Positions 1 through 9,087 of a stretch of 64,000 bases of DNA are shown in pieces. Under the pieces are notes generated by a model that saw only the letters and a list, made by a program, of their open reading frames with translations, was not told where the DNA came from and did no database searches. This DNA is from Gallibacter intestinalis. Lineage in GTDB: Bacteria; Bacillota; Clostridia; Peptostreptococcales; Anaerovoracaceae. A program made the position numbers and the translations under genes. The stretch lies in the NCBI RefSeq assembly GCF_014982745.1, contig NZ_JADCKA010000005.1, forward strand, positions 54,426-118,425. The letters run 5' to 3'. Each line of letters begins with the position of its first letter. The stretch's first letter is position 1.

Positions 1-2
1 CT

Positions 3-308
3 GATTTAAACGATAGTGTGATATCATCCAATGATTCAATTTCTTTTACAAGCAGAGAAATGTTGAAGGATGAAGAATTTGATGCTCGTGTGGACTATTT
101 TTGCAATGGCGGAATGGAAAAGTGGATGGAAGAGAATAATAATGCATCTGAAATTTATATGGAAGAAGAGAATAATACATCTGAAGAAGATGATTATTTT
201 GGAGAACCAAATGTCTTCTGCCCGGAATGTGGCTATAGTTGGTTTACTACGGGTGTAGGCATTGAAGGGTTTACATGCCCAGAATGCGGTGCGAAATGGT
301 TACCGTGA
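3..308 (+). CDS. Zinc-ribbon protein, 5' end cut by window edge
   Basis: The reading frame is open to the left edge, so the true start may lie outside the window; a GTG at 18 is the first start codon inside and would give 96 residues. The middle is acidic and rich in Glu, Asp and Asn. The C-terminus holds two CPECG knuckles about 20 residues apart, a CxxC...CxxC zinc ribbon. I do not recognise a family or function. Nothing similar lies nearby, and the next gene is convergent. Confidence 0.5.
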   Translation, partial: DLNDSVISSNDSISFTSREMLKDEEFDARVDYFCNGGMEKWMEENNNASEIYMEEENNTSEEDDYFGEPNVFCPECGYSWFTTGVGIEGFTCPECGAKWLP

Positions 309-393
309 TTATAGAATTTGTTATAGAAACAGGCAGTCGCATATGACTGCCTGTTGTAGTATATATGGTTTTAATTTAGACAGACGATTACAA

Positions 394-1245
394 TCAGTCA
401 TGAATCTTAAGCTCATGAAGCATCTTCATAAATTCGGTGCTAGTATGGTCCACAATCTGGCTTTTGCCAACATCAAGAGCATCAATTTTGCTCATATCAT
501 CATCAGTAAGGGAAAAGTCCCATATATCGAGATTCTGTTCCATGCGATCTCTGTGAACAGACTTAGGTATAACAATAACGCCTCTCTGTACATTCCATCT
601 CAATGCAACCTGAGCAGGAGTCTTACTGTATTTATTCCCTATTTCAGTTAGTACGGGATGGGTAAATATACCGAAGTTGCCTTCTGCAAAAGGTCCCCAG
701 GCTTCCGGAGTTATACCGTAGTTTTTCATAAGCTCAAGGGCATTCTTTTGAGAGAAGAACGGATGCAGCTCTATCTGATTTACTGCAGGTATTACATCCA
801 CAGTTTCGCATAAATCAAGGAGCCTGTGAGGATAGAAATTGCATACACCTATGGCTTTTAAAGTTCCTTCCTTATACATTTCTTCCATGGCACGGTATGC
901 ACCCACATAATCTCCTAAAGGCTGATGGATAAGATAGAGATCGATGTAATCTGTTCCAAGTTTTTTAAGAGAGGCTTTTACAGCTTGTTTTGCACCTTCG
1001 TAGGAAGCGTCCTGTACCCACAGCTTTGTAGTTATAAACAGTTCTTCCCTTGGTACACCTGATTTTGCTATGGCGGCTCCTACAGCTTCTTCATTCATAT
1101 ATGCAGCTGCTGTATCAATCAACCTGTATCCACATTCTATGGCATCAATCACTGCTTGCTTACACTGGGAAGGGTCAGGCACCTGAAAAACACCGAAACC
1201 TTCCATAGGCATTTTTATTCCGTTGTTAAGGGTTACATATTCCAT
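394..1245 (-). CDS. Aldo/keto reductase (2,5-diketogluconate reductase type)
   Basis: The 283-residue protein is a full-length AKR, a TIM-barrel NADPH-dependent carbonyl reductase acting in the cytoplasm. The catalytic tetrad is visible as Asp44, Tyr49, Lys74 and His107, the last in LIHQP. The C-terminal IPKSVHRDR segment fits the NADPH phosphate-binding site. The ATG at 1245 has an AAAGGAGG ribosome binding site. It is divergent from a LysR regulator across 123 bp, which suggests that the regulator controls it. The substrate cannot be told from sequence. Confidence 0.9.
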   Translation of the reverse strand: MEYVTLNNGIKMPMEGFGVFQVPDPSQCKQAVIDAIECGYRLIDTAAAYMNEEAVGAAIAKSGVPREELFITTKLWVQDASYEGAKQAVKASLKKLGTDYIDLYLIHQPLGDYVGAYRAMEEMYKEGTLKAIGVCNFYPHRLLDLCETVDVIPAVNQIELHPFFSQKNALELMKNYGITPEAWGPFAEGNFGIFTHPVLTEIGNKYSKTPAQVALRWNVQRGVIVIPKSVHRDRMEQNLDIWDFSLTDDDMSKIDALDVGKSQIVDHTSTEFMKMLHELKIHD

Positions 1246-1340
1246 TTGTCTACCTCCTTTGAGATTGTAATTTGATTTCTTAAATAAATTTTACTTTTGA
1301 ATTTCGCTGATGTACAATACGAATAACGGAAGCTGATATA

Positions 1341-1355
1341 ACTATCACTTATAGT
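1341..1355. promoter_or_regulatory. Candidate LysR box
   Basis: ACTATCACTTATAGT is a perfect ACTAT-N5-ATAGT dyad, 13 bp before the lysR start and inside the divergent intergenic region. Its T-N11-A form is that expected for LysR-type regulators. It may serve autoregulation and control of the reductase. This is inference from position and symmetry. Confidence 0.4.
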
Positions 1356-1368
1356 ATAGGAGAAAATC

Positions 1369-2217
1369 ATGATAGAAATGTATCTTTTGGAGCAGCTTGT
1401 TGCTTTTGCACAGACGGGAACTTTATCTGGTGCTTCGGAAAAACTGCACATATCCCAGCCTGCTTTAAGTAATTCCATGAAAAAGATAGAGGATATACTT
1501 GGTGTCAGTCTGTTTGAAAGAAAGAGCAACAGGCTTGTCTTAAATGAAAATGGGAAACTAGCAGTTAAGCTGGCAGAGGATATTCTAGCCCGTGAAAGGG
1601 AAATGGAAGAAAGAATAAGAAGGCTAGACAGAAGTAGACATACTATAACTATAGCTTCATGTGCACCGGTACCTTTGTGGAATCTTGCTCCGATGATTGC
1701 AGAGATATATGACGGGATGGCGGTATCGTCACAGCTTTTTAAAAACAACGAGGAAATTATAAAAGGTGTCAAAGATGGAGCTTATACAATAGGTGTTATT
1801 CACGGCGATGTCCAAGGGGATGAGGATATCGAGAAGATGCCATTTGGAAAAGAAAAGTTGTTTCTTGTGGTGCCCTATGAACATCCGTTGGCTCAAAAAG
1901 ATAAAATTACCGGAAAGGATATTGATGGTCAGAACCTGCTGCTTTACTCAAATATAGGGTTTTGGTATTCCCTTGTAAAAAAAGAACTTCCCAATGCACA
2001 CTTTCTGATGATGGATGATTACGATGTTTTTGGCAGCATAGCTGAGACGGAAGCCTTTCCATCCTTTGTTACCGATGCCAGTTTGCAGGAAAGGGCAGCA
2101 CCTAAGGGAAAGAAAATTTTGGAGATCGACGAGTCATATGCGACAACAGAATATCATTTAATATGGCAAAAAAAGAATTATAGCTTTTTAAAACCGCTGA
2201 TTGAAAAGAGTCACTAA
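1369..2217 (+). CDS. LysR-family transcriptional regulator
   Basis: The 282-residue protein has the N-terminal winged HTH of LysR regulators at about residues 1-60 (LSGASEKLHISQPALSNSMKKI) and a periplasmic-binding-like effector domain after it. Length is slightly under the usual 290-310. The start follows a TAGGAG site at 8 bp. The gene is divergent from the aldo/keto reductase, the classic layout for a LysR regulator and its target. The effector is unknown. Confidence 0.88.
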   Translation: MIEMYLLEQLVAFAQTGTLSGASEKLHISQPALSNSMKKIEDILGVSLFERKSNRLVLNENGKLAVKLAEDILAREREMEERIRRLDRSRHTITIASCAPVPLWNLAPMIAEIYDGMAVSSQLFKNNEEIIKGVKDGAYTIGVIHGDVQGDEDIEKMPFGKEKLFLVVPYEHPLAQKDKITGKDIDGQNLLLYSNIGFWYSLVKKELPNAHFLMMDDYDVFGSIAETEAFPSFVTDASLQERAAPKGKKILEIDESYATTEYHLIWQKKNYSFLKPLIEKSH

Positions 2218-2309
2218 AACATATATAATAATTAGCGGTTGCGTGATGGACTAGATAAGTTTAATTAAAGGCATCCGCGGCCTAATATATTGGGAAAGGA
2301 AAAGATAAA

Positions 2310-3701
2310 ATGCAGGACATACGAATAAAGGAACTGTTCAGAAACACAAATGAATATGCTGACAAAGAAATCACTGTCAGAGGCTGGATAAGGACCAACA
2401 GAGGCTCCAATAAATTCGGCTTTGTGGAACTCAATGACGGTTCTTTTTTCAAATCCCTTCAGGTTGTATATGAAGCGGATAAAATAGATAACTTCCAGGA
2501 AATTTCCAAGGCGCCGATAGCTTCAGCTCTCAAGGTAAGAGGTACACTGGTGCTGACTCCGGAAGCAAAGCAGCCTTTTGAGCTTAAGGCTGAAGAAGTT
2601 GAAATCGAAGCGGGCTCTGATTCCGATTATCCTCTTCAGAAAAAGAGACACAGTCTCGAATATCTGAGAGAAATCGCTCATCTCAGACCGAGAAGTAACA
2701 CATTCTCAGCGGTGTTCAGAGTGCGTTCTCTGGTGGCTTATGCGATTCATAAGTTCTTCCAGGAAAATGGATTTGTATATGTTCACACTCCAATAATCAC
2801 AGGCAGCGATGCGGAGGGTGCAGGAGAAATGTTCAGAGTAACAACCCTTGACCCGGCAAATCCTCCTATGGCAGATGGACAGGTGGACTACAGCCAAGAC
2901 TTCTTTGGAAAGGAAACAAACCTTACAGTGTCCGGTCAGCTGGAAGCAGAAATCTTTGCAATGGCTTTTAGAGATGTATATACTTTCGGACCTACTTTCC
3001 GTGCGGAAAACTCAAATACCGCAAGACATGCATCGGAATTTTGGATGATAGAGCCGGAAATGGCATTCTGCGATCTTGAAGGAAATATGCAGACAGCCGA
3101 GGCTATGATTAAATACATCATCAGATACGTTATGGAAAACGCTCCTGAGGAAATGGAATTCTTCAACAACTTCATCGACAAGGGTCTCATCGACAGACTG
3201 ACAAATATCGTCGAATCTGATTTTGTAAGAATCACATATACCGAAGCCGTTGAGCTTCTCAAAAAAGCGGATAAAGAGTTTGACTACCCGGTTGAATGGG
3301 GTATAGATCTTCAGACAGAACATGAAAGATATATAACTGAAGAGGTCTTCAAAAAACCTGTATTTGTAACTGATTATCCAAAGGATATAAAGGCCTTCTA
3401 TATGAGACTAAACGAAGACGGCAAGACAGTTGCTGCATGTGACCTTCTTGTACCGGGCATCGGTGAAATTATCGGAGGCAGCCAGAGAGAGGAAAGACTT
3501 GATGTCCTTAAAGCCAGAATGGATGAAATGGGACTTGAGGAAAAGGACTACTGGTGGTATCTGGAGCTTAGAAAATACGGCGGAGTTAAGCATTCCGGTT
3601 ACGGACTTGGATTTGAGCGAATGATAATGTATGTTACAGGAATGAGCAATATAAGAGATGTGCTGCCGTTCCCTAGAACACCGAAAACGGCAGAATTTTA
3701 A
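2310..3701 (+). CDS. asnS: Asparagine--tRNA ligase
   Basis: This 463-residue class IIb synthetase charges tRNA-Asn. An N-terminal OB-fold anticodon-binding domain (about residues 15-100, with [20 protein letters not shown]) is followed by the class II catalytic core: motif 2 in [22 protein letters not shown] and motif 3 in [12 protein letters not shown]. The C-terminus DVLPFPRTP is typical of AsnRS rather than AspRS. The ATG is preceded by GGAAAGGA. The 92-bp leader shows no T-box sequence. A strong terminator follows, so it is probably transcribed alone. Confidence 0.96.
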   Translation: MQDIRIKELFRNTNEYADKEITVRGWIRTNRGSNKFGFVELNDGSFFKSLQVVYEADKIDNFQEISKAPIASALKVRGTLVLTPEAKQPFELKAEEVEIEAGSDSDYPLQKKRHSLEYLREIAHLRPRSNTFSAVFRVRSLVAYAIHKFFQENGFVYVHTPIITGSDAEGAGEMFRVTTLDPANPPMADGQVDYSQDFFGKETNLTVSGQLEAEIFAMAFRDVYTFGPTFRAENSNTARHASEFWMIEPEMAFCDLEGNMQTAEAMIKYIIRYVMENAPEEMEFFNNFIDKGLIDRLTNIVESDFVRITYTEAVELLKKADKEFDYPVEWGIDLQTEHERYITEEVFKKPVFVTDYPKDIKAFYMRLNEDGKTVAACDLLVPGIGEIIGGSQREERLDVLKARMDEMGLEEKDYWWYLELRKYGGVKHSGYGLGFERMIMYVTGMSNIRDVLPFPRTPKTAEF

Positions 3702-3706
3702 GATTG

Positions 3707-3737
3707 AAAAAAGAAGGCTTTTAAAGTCTTCTTTTTG
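3707..3737 (+). terminator. Intrinsic terminator after asnS
   Basis: AAAAAGAAGGC and its complement GTCTTCTTTTT form a hairpin that ends in a T-run, a few bases after the asnS stop. Confidence 0.8.
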
Positions 3738-3804
3738 TGGTATAGAAAGTAGGAAAAGTAACTGACATTTACTGACACTGAATTTATATGAGAAAGGAAA
3801 AGAC

Positions 3805-4470
3805 ATGAATACCAGCATTTTTACCGTAGCAGGACCGGTGATGATCGGCCCATCCAGCTCACACACAGCAGGAGCTGCAAAGCTCGGCAGAGTTGCAAGA
3901 CAGATATGCGATCATAAATTTGACAGAGTGGAATTTTTCCTTCACGGCTCTTTTGCTCTGACAGGCAAAGGTCATGGAACGGATAAGGCGCTTCTGGCAG
4001 GAGTTATGGGCATAAAGGAAGACGATGCAAGACTTCCTGAATCCTTTGAAATCGCAGAAAAGGAAGGACTTGGTTTTTCTTTCGGAGAAATAACACTCGA
4101 AAACGCTCATGAGAATTCCGTAAGAATAAACTTCTATGACGGAGATGAACTGATTGTCAGCGTTGAGGGTGCTTCCATAGGAGGAGGAGAAATCGTAATC
4201 ACAAAGATTGACGGATATGATGTAAAGATTAGAGGAAATCTCACCACAATATTTGTCAGACAGAACGACAAAAAAGGTGTAATAAGCCATGTGGCAGGAC
4301 TTCTTAACGAGTACGATATAAATATCGCTACTATGAATGTGAGCAGAAGCGCCAAGGATGCCGATGCCATGTGTATAGTGGAAGTTGACGGTGACATCGA
4401 CGAGGAACTGGCAGCTAAGCTTGCAGATTACAAGGAAATCAAATTCGTTAAAGTAATTAAACATCTGTAA
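3805..4470 (+). CDS. sdaAB: L-serine dehydratase, iron-sulfur-dependent, beta subunit
   Basis: The 221-residue protein matches the beta subunit of the two-subunit 4Fe-4S L-serine dehydratase, which deaminates serine to pyruvate and ammonia. The signature GPSSSHTAGA lies near residue 13, and an ACT domain at about 148-221 (GVISHVAGLLNEYDINIATM) is the likely site of serine regulation. sdaAA starts 25 bp downstream, as in other Clostridia. The pyruvate can enter the pyruvate:ferredoxin oxidoreductase encoded at 12.4 kb. Confidence 0.95.
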   Translation: MNTSIFTVAGPVMIGPSSSHTAGAAKLGRVARQICDHKFDRVEFFLHGSFALTGKGHGTDKALLAGVMGIKEDDARLPESFEIAEKEGLGFSFGEITLENAHENSVRINFYDGDELIVSVEGASIGGGEIVITKIDGYDVKIRGNLTTIFVRQNDKKGVISHVAGLLNEYDINIATMNVSRSAKDADAMCIVEVDGDIDEELAAKLADYKEIKFVKVIKHL

Positions 4471-4495
4471 AGAGATATAACGACGGGAGAATAAT

Positions 4496-5368
4496 ATGTA
4501 CAACAGTTTAAAAGGTATGCTCAGGGAGGTAGAAAACTTTAACGGAGATCTGGCCGAACTGATAATAGCCAATGAAATAAGTAAAACGGAAAAAACAAGG
4601 GAAGATGTAATTGCTGAAATGACAAAAAGGCGTGGAATAATGAAAGATTCATCAGAAGCTGCGACAGGCAGAGACAATGATCTTCAGAAGACTTTCATTT
4701 CCGGAATGTCGGCAGACCAGCAGGAATATACTGATAAAAACGATACCCTGTGTGGCGGCCTTGTAAATAAGGCAATGGCAAAGGCTCTTTCCTGCAGTGA
4801 GGTTAATGCGGCAATGGGCAAAATCTGTGCAATGCCGACTGCAGGCTCTTGCGGTATAGTTCCTGCAGTTTTGGAAACCCTTGCTGAAGAGCTTGGTGCA
4901 GATGATAACAGGGTAGTAAAAGCCTATGTGGTAGCTTCCGGTACGGGAGCACTGGCTGTGGAAAATGCCACTGTTTCCGGCGCCGAAGGTGGATGTCAGG
5001 CAGAATGCGGTGTGGCAGCGGCAATGGCTGCAGCAGGAGCAGTATATATGAAGGGCGGCAGCGCAGAGGAATGTATTGAAAGCTTTGCAATCTCCCTTAT
5101 AAACATAATGGGGCTGGTATGCGATCCGGTTGCAGGTCTTGTACAGATACCTTGCGCTCAGCGTAATGCTTCTCAGGCGGTAAATGCACTTCTCAGTGCG
5201 GACCTTGCCATGGGCGGAATGAAGTGTGGCATTGATGCTGATGAAGTGATAGAATCTATGTACAGGGTAGGAAAGCTGATGCCGGTACAGCATAGAGAAA
5301 CATCCTTAGGCGGCATAGCTGTAACTGCCAGCGCAAAGGAATACGAAGAAGCTCTTAAAAACATGTAA
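4496..5368 (+). CDS. sdaAA: L-serine dehydratase, iron-sulfur-dependent, alpha subunit
   Basis: This 290-residue subunit carries the catalytic cluster of the serine dehydratase. Family motifs AMPTAGSCGIVPAVL and GLVCDPVAGLVQIPCAQRNA supply the conserved cysteines expected to bind the 4Fe-4S cluster, whose open iron binds the serine hydroxyl. It begins 25 bp after sdaAB behind a GACGGGAG site. The separate alpha and beta chains are the Gram-positive arrangement, unlike the fused E. coli SdaA. Confidence 0.95.
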   Translation: MYNSLKGMLREVENFNGDLAELIIANEISKTEKTREDVIAEMTKRRGIMKDSSEAATGRDNDLQKTFISGMSADQQEYTDKNDTLCGGLVNKAMAKALSCSEVNAAMGKICAMPTAGSCGIVPAVLETLAEELGADDNRVVKAYVVASGTGALAVENATVSGAEGGCQAECGVAAAMAAAGAVYMKGGSAEECIESFAISLINIMGLVCDPVAGLVQIPCAQRNASQAVNALLSADLAMGGMKCGIDADEVIESMYRVGKLMPVQHRETSLGGIAVTASAKEYEEALKNM

Positions 5369-5415
5369 GAGCATATGCTGTAATATGTAAAATATTATTA
5401 TGAGAGGAGCATATC

Positions 5416-5886
5416 ATGAGAAAGGAAATAAGAAGAAAAGATAAGGAAATCTCAAGAGCCGAAGCCTTCGAAATCCTTGAAAAAGGACATCTTGGTACAT
5501 TGGCTGTAAACGGTGAAGAGGGCTATCCTTATTCCGTTCCGGTAAACTATTGCATGGATGGAGAAAATATCCTGTTTCACAGTGCAATGGCGGGATATAA
5601 ATTTGACGCCATGAAAAAGGACCCTAAGGTATCCTTTTCGGTTGTACTCACTGAGGAAATAATTCAGGAAGTGTTTACAAGCACTTATGAAAGCGCTGTG
5701 GTTTTTGGTAAGGTAAAATTTATCGAAGACGAAGCCGAAAAAAAGGAAAAACTCATGATCCTTGTAAAGAGACACCATGGAGACTTTGTGGAAAAAGGAC
5801 AGGAATATGTTGATAAAGCCGTGGCTGAAACTGCGGTAATCGAAATAATTCCTGAACATGTTTCTGGCAAAAGAGGTGTAGTATAA
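5416..5886 (+). CDS. Pyridoxamine 5'-phosphate oxidase-like flavoprotein (NimA type)
   Basis: The 156-residue protein has the split beta-barrel FMN-binding fold of the PNPOx-like family. The N-terminal pattern MRRKDKEI...ILEKGHLGTLAVNGEEGYPYSVPVNY is that of NimA/5-nitroimidazole-resistance-like proteins in anaerobes. Such proteins bind flavin or heme, but the in vivo substrate is usually unknown. It lies 47 bp after sdaAA behind AGAGGAG and may share its transcript. Drug resistance should not be assumed from the family name. Confidence 0.8.
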   Translation: MRKEIRRKDKEISRAEAFEILEKGHLGTLAVNGEEGYPYSVPVNYCMDGENILFHSAMAGYKFDAMKKDPKVSFSVVLTEEIIQEVFTSTYESAVVFGKVKFIEDEAEKKEKLMILVKRHHGDFVEKGQEYVDKAVAETAVIEIIPEHVSGKRGVV

Positions 5887-5923
5887 ATATCATTTAGCTA
5901 TCAATTAAAACTATAAATAAAAT

Positions 5924-6076
5924 ACAGCTGCGGGGAGTTCGGATAACGGACTGAGAGTAAGCAAGCGCTTAGACCCTTTGAACCTGATGTGGATAATGCC
6001 ACCGTAGGAAAGCGTCATTTTAGATGTGCAAAGAGATATGCGAAGAGTAAAGCGCGGAGCCCCGGCTCCGCCTTTT
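5924..6076 (+). promoter_or_regulatory. TPP riboswitch with terminator
   Basis: The leader of the thiamine operon contains the conserved TPP aptamer elements in order: CGGGG at 5931, CTGAGAG at 5951, ACCCTTTGAACCTGAT at 5973, and GGATAATGCC followed by CGTAGGAA up to 6010. A GC-rich hairpin (stem GCGGAG/CTCCGC, 6054-6071) followed by TTTTAATTTCTT is a ready-made terminator. TPP binding is expected to stop transcription ahead of thiM. Confidence 0.95.
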
Positions 6077-6120
6077 AATTTCTTCCCTAAAGCTGCGGGC
6101 AGAGAAAAGGAGATGATATC

Positions 6121-6963
6121 ATGCTCGGAGAAAGACTTGAAAACGTAAGAAAAAACACACCGCTGGTACACAACATTACAAACTATGTAACAGTAAACGA
6201 TGTGGCAAATGTGATTTTGGCTACAGGAGCCAGCCCTATAATGTCAGATGACATCGAAGATGTAGAAGACATAACTACCATTTGCGGGGCTCTGAACATC
6301 AATATCGGAACATTAAACCAGAGAACGATACCTGGAATGTTTAAAGCCGGCAAAAAAGCAAAAGAACTGGGTCATCCTGTAATACTTGACCCTGTGGGAG
6401 CAGGAGCCAGCAGATTGAGAACCGAGACTGCTATTAAGATTGCCGACGAAATAAAGCCTGATGTTATCAGAGGAAACATTTCGGAAATAAAGACCCTGTG
6501 GACAGGAGAAGGCAGCACAAAGGGTGTAGATGCGGATATTGCAGACCGTGTAACAGATGAAAATCTGGCTGAAACAGTTGATGCTATAAAGGCACTTGCA
6601 AAGGAAAGAAGCTGTGTTATAGCAGTTACAGGAGCCATCGACATAGTGGCAGATGCTGACAAAGCGTATATAATTAGAAACGGCGTTGCCGAAATGGGAC
6701 AGATAACAGGTACAGGATGCCAGCTCAGCGGCATGACTGCAGCCTATGTTGCTGCAAACCCGGATAATCACCTTGAAGCTGTTGCGGCAGCTGTGGCTTC
6801 CATGGGTCTTGCGGGAGAAAAAGCAAAAAATGGCGGAGAAATTATGTATTCTAGAACCGGTGTCCAGGAAGGCAATTCCACAATGAGAAACAGAATTATA
6901 GATGCTATCTGCAATATGACAGGCAAGGAGCTTGAGAAAGGCGCAAAATATGAAATCATCTGA
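6121..6963 (+). CDS. thiM: Hydroxyethylthiazole kinase
   Basis: ThiM phosphorylates salvaged hydroxyethylthiazole, giving the thiazole half of thiamine. The 280-residue protein has the ribokinase-like pattern: VHNITNYVTVNDVAN near the N-terminus, the GNISEI segment, and GQITGTGCQLSGM with the conserved Gly-Thr-Gly-Cys. It is the first gene after the TPP riboswitch, with an AAAGGAG site. Its 3' end overlaps the next gene by 14 bp, which implies coupled translation. Confidence 0.95.
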   Translation: MLGERLENVRKNTPLVHNITNYVTVNDVANVILATGASPIMSDDIEDVEDITTICGALNINIGTLNQRTIPGMFKAGKKAKELGHPVILDPVGAGASRLRTETAIKIADEIKPDVIRGNISEIKTLWTGEGSTKGVDADIADRVTDENLAETVDAIKALAKERSCVIAVTGAIDIVADADKAYIIRNGVAEMGQITGTGCQLSGMTAAYVAANPDNHLEAVAAAVASMGLAGEKAKNGGEIMYSRTGVQEGNSTMRNRIIDAICNMTGKELEKGAKYEII

Positions 6964-8245
6964 AATGAAAAATAAGGATTTGTTGTTGTATGCGGTAACC
7001 GACAGAAAATGGCTTAAGGATGGCGTGACCCTTGCCGACGAATGTAAAAAAGCCATAGATGGTGGAGTTACCATGATACAGCTTAGAGAGAAAGAACTGG
7101 GATATGATGACTTTCTCGCCCAGGCTAAGGAACTGAAGACGCTCTGCCAGAGCAGAGGAATTCCATTTATCGTAAATGATAACGTGCAGATTGCCATAGA
7201 AGTGGGCGCCGACGGCATACATGTAGGCCAGGAGGATATGCACGCAGACGATGTACGCAAACTCGCAGGAAAGGATATGATACTGGGAGTTTCCGCTCAG
7301 AACGTTGAGGAAGCAGTAACGGCGGAAAAAAACGGAGCCGATTATCTGGGAGTGGGAGCAGTATTTCCGACATCCTCTAAAGATGATGCCAGTGAAGTGG
7401 ATTTTGAAACCCTTAAGGAAATCTGCCAAAGCGTAAGCATACCGGTCGTTGCCATTGGCGGTATAACCGAAGATAACATAAAGGAACTTAAGGGAAGCGG
7501 CATTGTGGGCATTTCTGTAATCAGCGCTATATTTGCTCAGGAAGATATAAAAGATGCTTGCGAAAGACTATGTGCCAATACGGAAAGAATCCTTCCTGCT
7601 GACAGTAGCGCCTATAAAGATATAAAGGGTGCGATATTCGACATTGACGGAACTGTCATTGACAGCATGAAAATCTGGGACAAAGCCGGACTGATGTTTT
7701 TGGAAAAACATGGTATAAAAGGCGATGATGATTTGGGAAAGAGACTTTTTGCCATGACCATCGGCGATGCGGGAAAGTATATTCAGGAAAACTTCCTTCC
7801 CAATATGAAGCCTGAGGAGATTTCCGCAGGAGTAAACGATGTGATTCGCGGCTTTTATATAAATGACGCTCAGCCGAAGGAAGGCATGATTGAACTTATT
7901 AAAACGCTTAAAGAGGAAGGCGTTAAGTTGACTGTGGCAACTTCCACCGACAGAGATGTATTTATGCCTTGTCTTGAAAGACTGGGACTGGATAAATATT
8001 TTGACGGTATTTTTACATGTACGGAGGTAGGTCACAGCAAGGCAGAGCCGGAAATATTTAACCAAGCATTGGAACTTATGGGAACTTCTCCGAAGGAAAC
8101 TTGGGTTTTTGAAGATGGTCTTTATTCGGCAAAAACAGCTAAAAGTCTTGGAATGAAGGTGGCTGCTGTCTATGATGAAACATCACGCCATGACTGGGAT
8201 GAATTCAGACTTATGGCAGATGCGATTATACGAATAAACGATTAA
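6950..8245 (+). CDS. thiE: Thiamine-phosphate synthase fused to HAD phosphatase
   Basis: Residues 1 to about 210 form a complete ThiE TIM barrel, which joins HMP-PP and thiazole phosphate into thiamine monophosphate; QLREKELGYDDF, HVGQEDM, VGAVFPTSSK and AIGGITEDNI are present. From about residue 225 a HAD-superfamily domain follows, with nucleophile motif DIDGT (Asp231, Asp233), STDRD and a C-terminal EDG segment. I chose ATG 6950 (431 residues) because GAGAAAGG precedes it at 8 bp; an in-frame TTG at 6932 is less likely. The fused phosphatase is unusual: it might dephosphorylate thiamine phosphate or another sugar-like phosphate, which is inference. Confidence 0.9.
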   Translation: MKSSEMKNKDLLLYAVTDRKWLKDGVTLADECKKAIDGGVTMIQLREKELGYDDFLAQAKELKTLCQSRGIPFIVNDNVQIAIEVGADGIHVGQEDMHADDVRKLAGKDMILGVSAQNVEEAVTAEKNGADYLGVGAVFPTSSKDDASEVDFETLKEICQSVSIPVVAIGGITEDNIKELKGSGIVGISVISAIFAQEDIKDACERLCANTERILPADSSAYKDIKGAIFDIDGTVIDSMKIWDKAGLMFLEKHGIKGDDDLGKRLFAMTIGDAGKYIQENFLPNMKPEEISAGVNDVIRGFYINDAQPKEGMIELIKTLKEEGVKLTVATSTDRDVFMPCLERLGLDKYFDGIFTCTEVGHSKAEPEIFNQALELMGTSPKETWVFEDGLYSAKTAKSLGMKVAAVYDETSRHDWDEFRLMADAIIRIND

Positions 8246-8283
8246 ACTAAAAGAAAAATATTTTACGAAAAGAGGTTATATAT

Positions 8284-9087
8284 ATGAAAACAGCATTGAC
8301 TATCGCCGGAAGCGACAGCAGCGGCGGTGCAGGTATTCAGGCGGATATCAAAACCATGATAACCAACGGAGTTTACGCCATGAGTGCGGTAACTGCTCTG
8401 ACAGCCCAGAATACTACAGGAGTAACCGGGATAATGGATGTGACCGGAGATTTTTTAAAGCAGCAGCTTGATGCGGTATTTACAGACATTTATCCTGATG
8501 CGGTAAAGATAGGTATGGTTTCCCAATCGGAGCTGATTGAAGCCATTGCCGAAAAGCTTAAGGAGTATAAGGCTAAAAACATAGTTGTGGATCCTGTAAT
8601 GGTTGCCACCAGCGGTGCAAAACTCATAAGCGATGAAGCTATCGATACCCTTAAGGAAAAGCTTTTGCCTATGGCCGATGTGATTACGCCTAATATCCCA
8701 GAAGGTGAAGTATTAAGCGACAGGAAGATTGAAAGTCCTGATGATATGGTAACGGCAGCAAAGGCTATATTTGAAAAATACGGCTGTGCTGTGCTTTTAA
8801 AGGGTGGTCATGCCATGAACGATGCCAATGACCTGCTTTATACAGAGGAAGGACCTCAGTGGTTTTACGGAAAGAAAATTGATAATCCTAATACCCACGG
8901 TACAGGATGTACCCTTTCCAGCGCCATTGCATCAAATCTGGCAAAGGGTATGTCCATGAAGGATGCCGTTGAAAAAGGCAAGGAATACATTTCTCTGGCC
9001 CTTGGCGCCATGCTTAATCTCGGAGCAGGCAGCGGCCCTATGAATCACGGATTTGCCGTGACAACCGACTGGGAGGTGACAAAGTGA
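8284..9087 (+). CDS. thiD: Hydroxymethylpyrimidine/phosphomethylpyrimidine kinase
   Basis: ThiD phosphorylates HMP and then HMP-P to give HMP-PP for ThiE. The 267-residue ribokinase-fold protein shows the N-terminal TIAGSDSSGGAGIQADIKT and the catalytic NTHGTGCTLSSAIA near the C-terminus. It follows the thiE fusion by 38 bp and overlaps the transporter gene by 4 bp (GTGA). All its neighbours serve thiamine salvage. Confidence 0.95.
   Translation: MKTALTIAGSDSSGGAGIQADIKTMITNGVYAMSAVTALTAQNTTGVTGIMDVTGDFLKQQLDAVFTDIYPDAVKIGMVSQSELIEAIAEKLKEYKAKNIVVDPVMVATSGAKLISDEAIDTLKEKLLPMADVITPNIPEGEVLSDRKIESPDDMVTAAKAIFEKYGCAVLLKGGHAMNDANDLLYTEEGPQWFYGKKIDNPNTHGTGCTLSSAIASNLAKGMSMKDAVEKGKEYISLALGAMLNLGAGSGPMNHGFAVTTDWEVTK

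Noticed and set aside
1233..1772. Minus-strand frame over the lysR gene start
   Set aside because: It overlaps the reductase start and the divergent promoter and covers conserved lysR codons; no family resemblance.
2218..2309. T-box leader ahead of asnS
   Set aside because: The leader is only 92 bp and lacks the conserved T-box sequence and a terminator before the gene.
3859..4677. Long antisense frame across the serine dehydratase genes (also 4652-5293 and 6313-7260)
   Set aside because: They mirror well-conserved genes on the other strand, have no ribosome binding sites, and give Ser/Cys/His-rich translations typical of antisense shadows.
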